From Microvirga pakistanensis (GTDB lineage: Bacteria > Pseudomonadota > Alphaproteobacteria > Rhizobiales > Beijerinckiaceae), in the NCBI RefSeq assembly GCF_004458765.1, contig NZ_SPJX01000410.1, positions 1-64,000 on the forward strand: a DNA stretch of 64,000 nt, in the 5' to 3' direction. Position 1 is the first letter of the stretch; each line of letters opens with the position of its first letter. The position numbers and the translations under genes are program-made. Shown here one piece after another: positions 47,547 to 58,457 of this stretch. The notes under the pieces were generated by a model. It ran no database searches and was not told the DNA's origin. It saw only the letters and a program-made list of their open reading frames with translations.

Positions 47547-48662
47547 ATGATGCGCCTTGTTTTAAGCCTGTCAGACAATCCCGCCACGACCTCCGTCGAA
47601 CGGGCCATCATGGAATTGCGCAGCGCCCGCCCGGTGGTGATCGACGGGCCCGAGGGCAGCGCGCTTGTGGTGGGCGTCGAGGATCTCAACGAGAGTCGCA
47701 GCGCCGAGATCGAGGCCGTGGCCGGGGGCCATGCCCATCTTGTGCTTCCGCCCGCCCGCCTGCGCCGCCTGGGCCTCGAGCGGAGCGGGCCCGGCCGTGT
47801 CGCCTTGCCGGTGGTGGAGGCCGGGCGGATCGAAGCCCTTGCCCTCAGGCTCGACGGGCGCATCGACGCGCCGGTCCGGGCCGCGGACGCTCTCGACGAG
47901 GAGGCGCTGGAACTGGCCCGTCTGGCCCAGGTTCTGCCCGCCGTGATCGTGGCGCCCCTCTCGGCCGGCATCGCGATCGACCCGTCCCTGGTGCGCGTCC
48001 CGGGCGCCGCCATCCGCGATTATCGGCGGACCAAGGCGGCCGATCTGTCCATCGTCAGCCGCGCCCCGGTGCCGCTCGAAGGGGCGAGCGCCAGCGAGTT
48101 CGTGGTGTTTCGTGGCGGCGAGGGCCTGCGCGATCAGGTGGCGATCATCGTCGGCAAGCCCGATGTTGCCAAGCCCGTGACCGTCCGGCTGCACTCCGCG
48201 TGCCTGACGGGCGATCTCTTCGGCAGCCTGAAATGCGATTGCGGCGACCAGCTGCGCGGGACCGTGCAGGCCATGGCCGAGAGCGACGGCGGCATCCTGC
48301 TCTACCTCGACCAGGAAGGGCGCGGCAACGGCCTCGCCAACAAGATCCGGGCCTACAAGCTGCAATCTCAAGGCTACGACACCTACGAGGCCGACGAGGT
48401 GCTCGGCTTCGAAGCGGACCAGCGCCGGTTCGACTTCGCCGCCACCATGCTGAAACAGCTCGGCGTGAGCGCGGTGCGCCTCATGACCAACAACCCGGAC
48501 AAGATCCGGGCGCTCTCCGAGGCCGGCCTCCAGGTCATCTCGGACCATCGCGTGCTCGGCCGTCCGACGGCGGAGAACGTGAGCTATCTCGCGGCCAAGC
48601 GGGATCGCGCGGGGCATTACATCGATCTGGAGGGCCTGACGGCCTGCTCCAACAAGGATTGA
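47547..48662 (+). CDS. ribA: GTP cyclohydrolase II, with degenerate N-terminal domain
   Basis: 371 residues. The C-terminal half (about 175-371) is a full GTP cyclohydrolase II: VTVRLHSACLTGDLFGSLKC and DCGDQL hold the three zinc cysteines, followed by YLDQEGRGNGLANKI and TNNPDKI. It starts riboflavin synthesis. The N-terminal half resembles DHBP synthase in outline but lacks its catalytic acidic loop, so a separate RibB is needed. No FMN riboswitch is visible upstream. Confidence 0.92.
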   Translation: MMRLVLSLSDNPATTSVERAIMELRSARPVVIDGPEGSALVVGVEDLNESRSAEIEAVAGGHAHLVLPPARLRRLGLERSGPGRVALPVVEAGRIEALALRLDGRIDAPVRAADALDEEALELARLAQVLPAVIVAPLSAGIAIDPSLVRVPGAAIRDYRRTKAADLSIVSRAPVPLEGASASEFVVFRGGEGLRDQVAIIVGKPDVAKPVTVRLHSACLTGDLFGSLKCDCGDQLRGTVQAMAESDGGILLYLDQEGRGNGLANKIRAYKLQSQGYDTYEADEVLGFEADQRRFDFAATMLKQLGVSAVRLMTNNPDKIRALSEAGLQVISDHRVLGRPTAENVSYLAAKRDRAGHYIDLEGLTACSNKD

Positions 48663-48690
48663 TGCCTGCGCATGGCAGCCGCCGGGCTGG

Positions 48691-49678
48691 TCAGGTCTCG
48701 GCGACGGCCTTCGGCGTCGAGTCATCACACCCCTCCGCCTGCCGCCAGAAGCGGTAGAGCTCCTCGATGCCCTGGCGCAGCGGGATTCGGGGCCGCCAGC
48801 CGAGCGCCTGGATGCGGCTGCTGTCGACGAGCTTCCTCGGAGCCCCGTCCGGTTTCGTCGTGTCGAAGATGAAATTGCCTTCGAAGCCCACGACGTCGGC
48901 GATGATTTCCGCGACATCCCGGATCGAGATCTCCTGGTTCGAGCCGACATTGACGAGCGCTGCATCGTCATAGGTCTTGACCAGGAAGATGCAGGCATCG
49001 GCCAAATCGTCCACATGCAGGAACTCGCGCAGGGGACTTCCCGACCCCCAGATCTCGACGACGCGGCTGCGGTTGTGCCTGGCCTCGTGAATCCTGCGGA
49101 TGAGAGCCGGAAGAACATGGGAGTTCACCGGATCGAAATTGTCGTTCGGGCCGTAGAGATTGGTCGGCATCGCCGAGATGAAGCGGCGCGCGTGATGCCG
49201 GTTGTAGTATTCCGCGAGCTTGATCGCCGCGATCTTGGCGATCGCATAACCCTCGTTGGTCGGCTCCAGGGGACCGCTGAGGAGCGCATGTTCCGGAATC
49301 GGCTGAGGCGCGTGCTTGGGGTAGATGCAGCTCGAGCCCAGGAACAGGAGCTTCTCGACGCCGCACTCGCGGGCGCTGTGAATGACGTTCGCCCCGATCA
49401 TCATGTTTTCATACAGGAACTCGCCGGGATAGGTGGCATTGGCCATGATCCCGCCGACCCGGGCCGCGGCGACGAGCACCACGTCCGGCCGGTTCCGTTC
49501 CATCCAGCGTTCGACCTGGATCTGACGGGTGAGATCGACCTCGGAGCGGTCGACGGTCACGATCTCGCAGGATTCCTGCGCCAGGCGCCTGACGAGAGCG
49601 GATCCGACCATTCCGCGATGTCCGGCGACCCAGACCCTCTTGCCCGCGAGAGCAAAGGACGGGGAGGCGGCGCGGGGG

Positions 49679-49695
<17 letters not shown>
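48691..49695 (-). CDS. fcl: GDP-L-fucose synthase
   Basis: 334 residues of the extended SDR family: [18 protein letters not shown] (NADP fold, about 21-38), GSSCIYPK and YAIAK (catalytic Ser/Tyr/Lys). It epimerises and reduces GDP-4-keto-6-deoxymannose to GDP-L-fucose. Its start overlaps the end of gmd by 17 bases, so both are translated from one message. Confidence 0.94.
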
Positions 49696-50749
<1,054 letters not shown>

Positions 50750-51152
50750 GTCTTCTCTCCGCATCGTTTCTGCTCTGGGCAGTTGATGCGGCGAGTGTAG
50801 AGGACGCCACGACAGGATGGAGCTTGCGCAAAGAGCGTGACCAAATCCCCTCATCGGATAAGCGGACGCTCCCGCATCATCATTTCGACGGATGCGCCTA
50901 CGATCCCCGAGGGACCCGATGCGCCGAAGAGAACGCCCTCCGGCGCAGGCTTCGTCCGACGGGAGGGAGGGGATCAGGATCCTACGACCTATGCACCGGA
51001 CGTTTAAGGCTATTGGGTGAAAGCCACGCCGTCGCAACTGGACTAGTTTGAGGGCATGGGTGTTGCCGATCTCCAGGGCGCAGGCTCATGCCGCTTTCCA
51101 CTGTGAGACGTTCGCCGTAGGGGCGCCGTATGAAGCAGGACTGGTAACTGGA

Positions 51153-52661
51153 ATGAATATTCGACGCGCTCTGCTCCTCGCAACAGGTGAGCAGCATATC
51201 GGTCTGATCCTCAATTTCTGCCTGATCGCCGTCGTCTCGCGGCTCCTGACTCCGGCAGAAGTCGGAATATCGGTCGTCGCGGCGGGGATCGGCACCATCG
51301 TTCTCTCCTTGCGTGAGTTCGCGACGGCGGATTTCCTGATCCAGAGGAAGAACCTGTCCGCGGAGGATATGCGCACCTCGTTCACGATCCTGATGGGAAC
51401 CGGACTCGTGATCGCCCTGATGCTGTTCGCGGTCAGCCCGTGGATCGCGAAATTCTACGGCTATCGGGAATTGTCGAGGATTCTGCAGGTCATCGCCCTG
51501 TCCCATGTCCTGAGCGCGTTCTCTCTTCCGACGATGGCGCTGCTGCGGCGGAACATGGCGTTCGGAACCGTGGCATGGATCAACATCACGGTCGGCATCG
51601 TCGGCGCGGCGACGACGGTCGCCCTTGCGACCCTGAAGTTCGGAGCCATCAGCTTCGCCTATGGGACGCTGGCGGGATCGGCCGTCACGGCTCTCTGCGC
51701 TGTCTTCCTGTGCCAGGACCGCCGCATGTTCCGGCCGTCCATCGCGTCGTGGCGGGATGTGATCGGGTATGGTGGATACAACGGCATGAGCACTCTGCTC
51801 GACCGTGCTTACGAGGCCCTGCCGCAGCTTTTTCTCGGGCGAGTTCTGCCGGTGTCGGCGGTCGGCTTCTACAACCGCGCGAACATGATCTGCGGGATCC
51901 CGGACCGGCTGATCCTGAGCGGCGTCTTCTCCGTCGCCTATCCGGCCTTCGCGAAGGAGTTCCGCGAAGGGCGGTGTCTGACGGAATCGTACCTGAGAGC
52001 GATCACCTATCTCACGGCGTTCCACTGGCCGGCGCTGATCGCCGTGGCCTTGCTCGCGAAGCCTATCGTCATGGTCGTTCTGGGACCGCAATGGCTCGAT
52101 GCCGTGCCGCTGGTCCAGATTCTCGCCCTGGCCGGTCTGCTCTGGTTTCCGACGATCCTCACGCAGCCGCTTCTCGTGGCCGTCGGGGCGATCCGCCACA
52201 ACTTCCTGAGCAGCCTCATCACCCGCCCGCTGGCGGCCATCATCCTCTGCTGCGCAAGCCTTTACGGCGTCACGGCCCTGGCCGCCTCGCAGTTCATCGC
52301 CCTCCCTCTCCAGGTGAGCATCACGCTCTATTTCGTGCGTCGCCATGTGCCGTTCACATGGCGTGAGATGGGGGCGGCGGTGTGGAGAAGCGCCGTTGCC
52401 TCCCTTTTCAGCGCGGCGGGCCCCGTTGCCATCATCATTCTCTCCGGCTTCAGCTTCGATCTGTCGATCGGGGCGACGATCGCCGCCGGCCTTCTGGCGG
52501 CCGCCGGCTGGCTCGCCGGCCTGTGGCTGACCGATCATCCCGTTCTGGTCGAACTCCAGGGGGCTGTCGATACCGCCCGGCGCCACCTGCCCTGGAGCTT
52601 CCCCGCCCCGAACGTGGATCCTGCTCCTCGTGCCATCCGGTCCACGATCGAGCGCGTCTAA
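51153..52661 (+). CDS. Oligosaccharide flippase (Wzx-like, MOP superfamily)
   Basis: 502 residues with about 12-14 hydrophobic segments; the N-terminal VVSRLLTPAEVGISVVA and mid-protein LGRVLPVSAVGFYNRANMI are typical of polysaccharide flippases (Polysacc_synt family). It likely moves lipid-linked repeat units across the inner membrane. Divergent from gmd. Confidence 0.88.
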   Translation: MNIRRALLLATGEQHIGLILNFCLIAVVSRLLTPAEVGISVVAAGIGTIVLSLREFATADFLIQRKNLSAEDMRTSFTILMGTGLVIALMLFAVSPWIAKFYGYRELSRILQVIALSHVLSAFSLPTMALLRRNMAFGTVAWINITVGIVGAATTVALATLKFGAISFAYGTLAGSAVTALCAVFLCQDRRMFRPSIASWRDVIGYGGYNGMSTLLDRAYEALPQLFLGRVLPVSAVGFYNRANMICGIPDRLILSGVFSVAYPAFAKEFREGRCLTESYLRAITYLTAFHWPALIAVALLAKPIVMVVLGPQWLDAVPLVQILALAGLLWFPTILTQPLLVAVGAIRHNFLSSLITRPLAAIILCCASLYGVTALAASQFIALPLQVSITLYFVRRHVPFTWREMGAAVWRSAVASLFSAAGPVAIIILSGFSFDLSIGATIAAGLLAAAGWLAGLWLTDHPVLVELQGAVDTARRHLPWSFPAPNVDPAPRAIRSTIERV

Positions 52662-52721
52662 ACCGGCACCCGCGGCGCTGAAGAGGGAATACCCTTTCGC
52701 CGTTGCCTTTCCCTCCGCCAT

Positions 52722-52809
52722 CATGCCCGCGCTTGTCGCGGGCATCCCCGTCTTTTTCTGCACAATGGGTTCAAGACGTGGATGGCTGGCTCAAGGCCGG
52801 GCATGACGA
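52722..52809. repeat. Two-hairpin intergenic repeat (REP-like), copy 2
   Basis: TCATGCCCGCGCTTGTCGCG, a GTCTTTTTC linker with AAGACGTGGATGG, and CAAGGCCGGGCATGACGA form two hairpins. It lies just beyond the flippase gene. Confidence 0.65.
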
Positions 52810-52828
52810 GGAGGATGCTGAACGATCC

Positions 52829-53098
52829 TCACTCCTCCGGGCGTCGGAACACGCGCTGGATGACATGGTCGCGTCCGATCAGCTCCGGCAGCGGATTGGT
52901 CCAGTCGATCTCCTGCGACGGGTGACCGCGCCAGTAGCTCATCCAGCGGCCGCTCTCGTCCTGGTAGACGCCGTAGATCAGGACACCGCGCCGGTGGTCG
53001 GGGAGTTCAGAAGCCTTACGAGGATGACCGCGATGACCTTTAGGCTTTCGCCCTGAACATGCGACAGCGCCTCCCCGACCGTGAGGTTGGGAAGGCAT
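52829..53098 (-). CDS. Hypothetical fragment, possibly frameshifted
   Basis: 89 residues. The C-terminal 57 (RRGVLIYGVYQDESGRWMSYW and on to the end) look like real protein; the N-terminal 32 do not. Another minus-strand frame over the same start encodes LPNLTVGEALSHVQGESLKV followed by a hydrophobic strand, so a frameshift near 52990 is possible. No ribosome binding site is seen. Not recognised. Confidence 0.3.
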   Translation of the reverse strand: MPSQPHGRGGAVACSGRKPKGHRGHPRKASELPDHRRGVLIYGVYQDESGRWMSYWRGHPSQEIDWTNPLPELIGRDHVIQRVFRRPEE

Positions 53099-53417
53099 CG
53101 TGAGCGGTCGATGCTTGCGCCGCCCTGGGTCGGGGTTGTCACGCTCCAGAGCCGGATGCGTCCGGCTCCACAGGCAGGCTTAGCACGCCCAAGGCCTAGG
53201 TTCGAAGTGGCGGCCCTCTGTCATTCCCGGCCGGAGAGGGCGGAGCCCTCGCAGGGGAAGGGAATCCACACGGATCCGCGACGCTGAAGAATGGCTCCCC
53301 TTCCTGGCTGCTCCGCAGCCGCCGGGGATGACACAGGGGCTGCGCTTGGCCTGTGGATGACACCAGGCCTCACCGGGTCACGGCCCGAAAATCGGGTCGC
53401 TTTTCACGTCCGATGCT
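53099..53417. other. Repetitive intergenic sequence
   Basis: 319 bases with CATTCCCGGCCGGAGAGGG, GCTGCTCCGCAGCCGC and several ATGACA segments that read like dispersed non-coding repeats. No gene is supported. Confidence 0.4.
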
Positions 53418-54071
53418 TCAGCCGAGGATGACCTTCTTGGCGAAGAACGCTTCCGCATAGCGGCTCACGGAGCGGCACTCCATTCCGCGAAGGCGTGAGA
53501 GCCCCCGGAACGTCTCCGCATCGAACCAATCCTTCGAGCGCTGTGTTCCGAAATGGGCCAGGAGAAGTTCGATCTTGCGCTCCAGGATGCCGTCCTGAAG
53601 GGGAACATAGACGTTGGGACGCCCCAGATCGCCGTCCCATTTCGGAATCTCGTATTCCAGCACGAGATGATCCCGGAACGTGTTCCATGTGAGCCGGCTG
53701 ACCTCCCGGTGATCCTGATGCGCGTCGTCGGCCCTGTGCGTCAGGACGATGTCCGGGTTCATGCCGCGCCTGAGGTCTTCGAGGAAGGGCTTGATGTCGC
53801 TGCCCTGATACGGAAAGAACCCGTCCCTGAAGTGCGCCAGGGTGATTCTCGTGCGGGATGCGCCTGCGAGAAAGGCCGCGGCGGAAGTCTCCGCCTCGTG
53901 GGCGCGCACGCCGGTTGCGCTGAGAACGCACCAATGGATATCGAGCTCGATGCCCGATGCGATCCATTGGAGGATCATGCCTCCCGCACCGATCTCGATG
54001 TCGTCCGAATGCGCGCCCAGGCACAGCACCGAAAGGCGCTGGCCCGGCTTTGCGAGGTCGAGTGCTTTCAT
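53418..54071 (-). CDS. PIG-L family deacetylase
   Basis: 217 residues. The zinc motif reads GAHSDDIEIG (19-28; consensus HPDDE) and the second is DDAHQDHREV (about 114-123). The family removes N-acetyl groups from sugars. It overlaps the cytidylyltransferase by four bases (ATGA) and is third in the leftward run, so the substrate is likely an N-acetylated nucleotide sugar or glycan intermediate of this locus. Confidence 0.88.
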   Translation of the reverse strand: MKALDLAKPGQRLSVLCLGAHSDDIEIGAGGMILQWIASGIELDIHWCVLSATGVRAHEAETSAAAFLAGASRTRITLAHFRDGFFPYQGSDIKPFLEDLRRGMNPDIVLTHRADDAHQDHREVSRLTWNTFRDHLVLEYEIPKWDGDLGRPNVYVPLQDGILERKIELLLAHFGTQRSKDWFDAETFRGLSRLRGMECRSVSRYAEAFFAKKVILG

Positions 54072-54883
54072 CGCAGGGCTTTCGTCCGGATGGAGGCCGG
54101 GGCGTTTCCATCCTCGACCCGCCAGGGCATATAGCCGTGCTCGACCATGTCCTCGAGAACCTGGCGGTCCTTGAGGGTGTCCATGGAGCGCCAGAAGCCC
54201 TCGTGCTTGAAGGCCAGGAGCTGATCGGCCTCGATCAGCCGCTGGAACGGCTCGGCGACGAATTCCTCGCCCTCGCGCATGTAGTCGAAGACCCCCTTGC
54301 GCAGCAGGAAGTACCCGCCGTTGATCCAGATGTCCGAGCGGTCCGACGTGCGGAACTCGCGCACGCGTCCATCCGGCGCGATGTCGGCGAGATGATAGGT
54401 CAGCGGCGGGCGGGTGGCCAGGAAGCAGGCCATCTTTCCGCTCTTCTTGAAGATCTCGATCATCTCATTGAGATTGGCGTCCGTCAGACCGTCGCTGTAA
54501 TTGGCGAGAAAGATCTCGTCGTCCTGCACGTGGTCGCGCACCGCCCAGAGGCGCTCGCCGATATTGCGCCAGATACCGGTGTCGATCAGCGTCACGCGCC
54601 AGTCTTCCGGAGGCTGCTCCCCGAGGATCTGAACGTCCGCCCCGCCGCGGGAGACCACGCAATCGGCATAGGTCTGCTGGCGGTGGTTCAGGAAGAAGTC
54701 CTTGATCGTGTTGGCCTTGTAGCCGAGGCAGAGGATGAAGTCGCGGTGGCCGTACTGGCTGTAGTACTGCATCACGTGCCACAGGATGGGCTGGTATCCG
54801 ATCGGGATCATCGGCTTCGGAATGTTCTCCGAGTACTCGCGAATCCGGGTTCCTAGGCCGCCGCAAAAGAGAACGACTTTCAT
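54068..54883 (-). CDS. rfbF: Glucose-1-phosphate cytidylyltransferase
   Basis: 271 residues. The nucleotidyltransferase signature MKVVLFCGGLGTRIREYSEN with IPKPMIPIGYQPIL is at the N-terminus; EIFLANYSDGLTD carries the catalytic Asp, and NGGYFLL follows. It makes CDP-glucose, entry point for CDP-deoxysugars. The start at 54883 overlaps the methyltransferase stop by one base. A CDP-glucose 4,6-dehydratase is not in the window and may lie beyond the right edge. Confidence 0.92.
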   Translation of the reverse strand: MKVVLFCGGLGTRIREYSENIPKPMIPIGYQPILWHVMQYYSQYGHRDFILCLGYKANTIKDFFLNHRQQTYADCVVSRGGADVQILGEQPPEDWRVTLIDTGIWRNIGERLWAVRDHVQDDEIFLANYSDGLTDANLNEMIEIFKKSGKMACFLATRPPLTYHLADIAPDGRVREFRTSDRSDIWINGGYFLLRKGVFDYMREGEEFVAEPFQRLIEADQLLAFKHEGFWRSMDTLKDRQVLEDMVEHGYMPWRVEDGNAPASIRTKALR

Positions 54884-56172
54884 CAGCGTAGATCCTCTGG
54901 GTTGATGATCTCGACATTCGGGATCGGAACGACGAACCGGCCTCCCCACTCGCCGATATGCCTCATCTGGTCCACGATCTCGCGCTTGAGATTCCACGGC
55001 AGGATGAAAACGTAGTCGGGCTTGGCGTCGTCGATGGCCGAGACGGGAAGAATGGGGATGTGCATGCCCGGCGTGTACCGGCCATGCTTGTAGGGATTGC
55101 GGTCGACGGTGAAGTCCAGGAAGTCGACGCCGATGCCGCAGTAGTTCAACAGGGTGTTGCCCTTGCCGGGCGCCCCATAGCCGCAGATCGTTTTCCCTTC
55201 GGCCTTGGCGGCGATCAGGAACGACAGGAGCTGACGTTTGGTGCGCTTCACCTGATCGGCGAAGGCGTCGTAGGTGGAAAGCTCCCGGAAGCCGAGGCGC
55301 TGCTCCCGGTCGAGAAGATTTTGGACACGCTGCGAGGGGATGTATTGCGATCCTTCATGGGCAAGGTAGATGCGCAGCGAGCCGCCATGGGTCGGCAGTT
55401 CGTCGACGTCGATGAGCTTGAGCCGGTGCTTCTGGGCGAGCCGCTCGATCGTCACGAACGAGAAATACGAGAAGTGCTCGTGATAGATCGTGTCGAACTG
55501 GTTTTCCGCCATCAGCCGCTCGAGATGGGGAAACTCGAGGGTGATGACGCCGTCGGGTTTGAGCAGCCTGCACATCCCGGCGACGAAGTCGTTCAGATCG
55601 GGCACGTGGGCCAGCACGTTGTTGCCCACGATCAGGTCGGCCTGCACGCCCGAATCGACGAGGTCCTGGGCCACCGTCTGGCCGAAGAAGTCGGTCCGTG
55701 TGGGAATCCCTTTGTCGATCGCCACCTGGGCCACATTGGCCGCAGGCTCGATCCCGAGAACCGGAATGCCCAGTCCGACGAAATGCTGAAGGAGATAGCC
55801 GTCATTGCTGGCGAGCTCGACCACGAGACTCTCCGGACCGAGGTCGATCCGGCGCGTCATCGTTTCGCAATAGGCCTTCGCATGGGCGACCCAGCTCGTC
55901 GAGAACGACGAGAAATAGGCATATTCCCGGAAGATGTTGTCGGGGGTGACGTATTCCTTGAGCTGGACCAGCAGGCACTCTTCGCAGATGAGCACATGGA
56001 GCGGGTAGTAGGGCTCCATCGTGTCGAGTTTCTCCGGCGGGACGAAGCTCTCGCAAAGCGGCGACATGCCGAGATCGACGAAGGTGCGCATGTGAGAGCT
56101 GCCGCACAACCGGCATGATCCGGCGGCCCGGTCGACCAGTGTGTGGAAGGGTGTCATGGCCCTGACGTTCAT
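54883..56172 (-). CDS. Sugar C-methyltransferase with N-terminal zinc finger
   Basis: 429 residues in the three-part layout of nucleotide-sugar C-methyltransferases (TylCIII/NovU type): a zinc-binding start with CRLCGS and LICEECLLVQ, a SAM domain with VVELASNDGYLLQHF (about 108-122), and a C-terminal Methyltransf_14 region (GYGAPGKGNTLLNYCGI). It would add a methyl branch to a 4-keto-6-deoxysugar. The ATG at 56172 has CAGGAGATC before it. First gene of the leftward run with rfbF and the PIG-L gene. Confidence 0.88.
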   Translation of the reverse strand: MNVRAMTPFHTLVDRAAGSCRLCGSSHMRTFVDLGMSPLCESFVPPEKLDTMEPYYPLHVLICEECLLVQLKEYVTPDNIFREYAYFSSFSTSWVAHAKAYCETMTRRIDLGPESLVVELASNDGYLLQHFVGLGIPVLGIEPAANVAQVAIDKGIPTRTDFFGQTVAQDLVDSGVQADLIVGNNVLAHVPDLNDFVAGMCRLLKPDGVITLEFPHLERLMAENQFDTIYHEHFSYFSFVTIERLAQKHRLKLIDVDELPTHGGSLRIYLAHEGSQYIPSQRVQNLLDREQRLGFRELSTYDAFADQVKRTKRQLLSFLIAAKAEGKTICGYGAPGKGNTLLNYCGIGVDFLDFTVDRNPYKHGRYTPGMHIPILPVSAIDDAKPDYVFILPWNLKREIVDQMRHIGEWGGRFVVPIPNVEIINPEDLR

Positions 56173-56531
56173 GCGCGATCTCCTGGTGCCGCTTTCCTCG
56201 ACGGACGAGGGGCATGGGCGCGTGCCGGCGAGGGTTACGGGTCCCGCCGAACACATGATCCTCGTCGAACTGTCCTTGAGGAATTTAGCGGGAATCTTGC
56301 CTGTCCGGATCTTCCCATTGCGGCGAGGGCGGTATCGTCAAAGGAGGCTCGGCCACCCCCGGCGAGGCGCGAAGGAGTGAGTTGTGCGACTGCGGGCGAA
56401 TGGAACCGCCATTCGGCGAAGGGAGCGATCCTATGCCTCCGAGCCCTGCCTACGCCTTTCGGCGATCTTGCGGATGCGGCTCGGGCTTTCATCATGGGGC
56501 ATCGCGCTCGCGCTGCCTGGGACGACCATCG
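56173..56531. other. Divergent promoter region of the C-methyltransferase and epimerase genes
   Basis: 359 bases. An open frame from 56382 runs in phase into the epimerase gene but its residues are not family-like. No operator or RNA structure is evident. Confidence 0.4.
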
Positions 56532-57119
56532 ATGCTGTTTCAAGAAACCATTCTGGCAGGGGCGTGGATCATCGAGCTCGAGCCCGTCAGCGACCACCGG
56601 GGCTTTTTCACGCGGACGTTCTGCACCGACGAATATGCCCGGCACGGGCTCGAAACGTCGTTCCTGCAGCACAGCCTCTCCGGGTCCCTGACGCGCGGCA
56701 CCGTGAGGGGGATGCACTTCCAGCGGCCTCCGCATGAGGAGGTCAAGGTCGTGACCTGCATCAAGGGCGAGGTGTGGGATGTCATCCTGGACCTGCGGCC
56801 CGATTCACCGACCTTCTGTCGCTGGGCGGGGTTCAAGCTGACGGCGGAGAACCGGAGGCGCATTTATATCCCGAAGGGATTTGCCCATGGTTTTCAAACC
56901 CTCTCCGACGACGCCGAAGTGAGCTATCTCATCTCGACGCCCTACAGGCCGGAATCCGCGAGCGGCGTCCGCTACGACGATCCGGCCTTCGCCATCAGAT
57001 GGCCTCTCCCGGTGGCCGCGATCTCGGACCGGGACCGCGGCTGGGCCGATTTCTCACCGCCGCGGCGCAGTCGCGGCACGAGGATGCAACCCGGGCTCAA
57101 TCCTCATCCGGATAGGTGA
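56532..57119 (+). CDS. rfbC: dTDP-4-dehydrorhamnose 3,5-epimerase family protein
   Basis: 195 residues of the RmlC cupin. Signatures are visible: DHRGFFTRTFCTDEYARHGL, SLSGSLTRGTVRGMHFQRPP (catalytic His in GMHFQ), VWDVILDLRPDSPTF, and IPKGFAHGFQTLSDDAEV. It lacks rmlABD neighbours, so it probably acts on the CDP-4-keto sugar of this locus rather than dTDP-rhamnose. Its 3' end overlaps the convergent DUF4910 gene by 23 bases. Confidence 0.87.
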   Translation: MLFQETILAGAWIIELEPVSDHRGFFTRTFCTDEYARHGLETSFLQHSLSGSLTRGTVRGMHFQRPPHEEVKVVTCIKGEVWDVILDLRPDSPTFCRWAGFKLTAENRRRIYIPKGFAHGFQTLSDDAEVSYLISTPYRPESASGVRYDDPAFAIRWPLPVAAISDRDRGWADFSPPRRSRGTRMQPGLNPHPDR

Positions 57120-58419
57120 TCAGCTCTTTCTCGTGAAGCCGGGCGGCGGCCTGCGCAATGATGCCGAAGGGCATGCCGGCGCGCTCCGCGATGCCGAGCA
57201 GGTCATTGTCTCCGTCGGCGAGGTTGAGAACCCATAGGAGAGCCATGCTCTTTGCAGGCCCGTCCGGATCGCCGCCGAAAGTCGAGAACAGGCCGCGCCG
57301 GCCGAGCTGCGGCTCGCATTTGGGAAGCAGGTTCACGGGACGGCGGTTGTTCTCGACGATGTCGATCGCCTTCATGACGAGGGCGTAGGACGAAGCCAGG
57401 TGCTCCGGCCTGATGAAGTCGAGATTGTCGGCGGAGGTGTGATATTCCGGGAAGGTTCCGAACTGACTGCGCTGCAGAAGGCCGACGGGAAGATTGAACC
57501 CCGGCGAGCAGAACTGACGTTCGTCGTAGCCGTAAGGCGAGAAATCGACGATCGTCGCCGCGGGCCAGTCGTGCTTGAGGAGATGGCCCATGGCCCGGTC
57601 GATCATGGCATTGCCCTGCCGGCTGCGCTTGTAGGTCGGGCCGCCCCCATCCCCGACGCAGGACACGACGAGCCCGTGCTCGATGCGCCCGACATCCGCT
57701 TCATGGGACGAGAGCCACGCGATCGCCCCGATGGTCCCGGGCGCGAACAGCACCCTGTAGCTGTAGCGCGTCTTGAGGGACGAGAGGCGCTTGGCCACGG
57801 TGGTGAGCAGAGCGAGCCCCGAGCAGTTGTCGTTAGCGAGCGAGGGATGGCAGATATGCGCCGACAGGAGAAACTCCTTCGGCGATGCGCCCGCGTGAAG
57901 GAACTCGCCATAGTTCAGGTGGCCGTCCTCCAGACTGGAATCGATCACGGCTTCATAGATCCCGTCGGGAAGCGCCTCGAGGTCCCGGTGGGCCATGCAG
58001 AACCCCCACCGCTCCTGATAATAGGAGGTCCGGTAGGGAATGAGATCGGGCTGGTCCGGAAGCGTGAAGATATGCTGCTTCAGCTCCGACAGCGGCAGTT
58101 GCACATGGACCGGCATGCTGTAGTTCAGGACATGGAGATTCGAGCGCCTGAAATCGACGACGCGCTCCCCTGCGGAATTCTTGATGAAGGCGTCGCGGAT
58201 CGTCCATTCCTTCGGAACCTGCCAGTCGAACACCTGGGTTCCCGTGGGCACCGCCCGGACGTTCAAATCGATGTGACGCGACAGGGACGCGAGGGTGGTC
58301 CGGACGCCGCTTCCCGTGATGCTCCGGCAGAGGGGATAAATCTCCGACGCCAGGGCATGGATTTCTTCCCCAATGTGGGAGGTGTCTCTCGTCTCGGTGA
58401 ATGTCGGGAGATATCGCAT
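57097..58419 (-). CDS. DUF4910 family, M28 peptidase-like protein
   Basis: 440 residues. The zinc-peptidase-like core shows SAHICHPSLANDNCSGLALLT (His/Asp ligands as in M28 aminopeptidases), a later CVGDGGGPTYKRS, and EYHTSADNLDFIRPEHL with the C-terminal His. About 60 C-terminal residues form a winged-helix-like segment (GMPFGIIAQAAARLHEKELI). The start at 58419 has GGAGGGACGC before it. The family often lies in polysaccharide loci but its substrate is unknown. It could trim an aminoacyl or amide group on a sugar; that is inference. Confidence 0.8.
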   Translation of the reverse strand: MRYLPTFTETRDTSHIGEEIHALASEIYPLCRSITGSGVRTTLASLSRHIDLNVRAVPTGTQVFDWQVPKEWTIRDAFIKNSAGERVVDFRRSNLHVLNYSMPVHVQLPLSELKQHIFTLPDQPDLIPYRTSYYQERWGFCMAHRDLEALPDGIYEAVIDSSLEDGHLNYGEFLHAGASPKEFLLSAHICHPSLANDNCSGLALLTTVAKRLSSLKTRYSYRVLFAPGTIGAIAWLSSHEADVGRIEHGLVVSCVGDGGGPTYKRSRQGNAMIDRAMGHLLKHDWPAATIVDFSPYGYDERQFCSPGFNLPVGLLQRSQFGTFPEYHTSADNLDFIRPEHLASSYALVMKAIDIVENNRRPVNLLPKCEPQLGRRGLFSTFGGDPDGPAKSMALLWVLNLADGDNDLLGIAERAGMPFGIIAQAAARLHEKELITYPDED

Positions 58420-58457
58420 GCGTCCCTCCACGGGGGTCATCGATCGATCCAGGCCGG

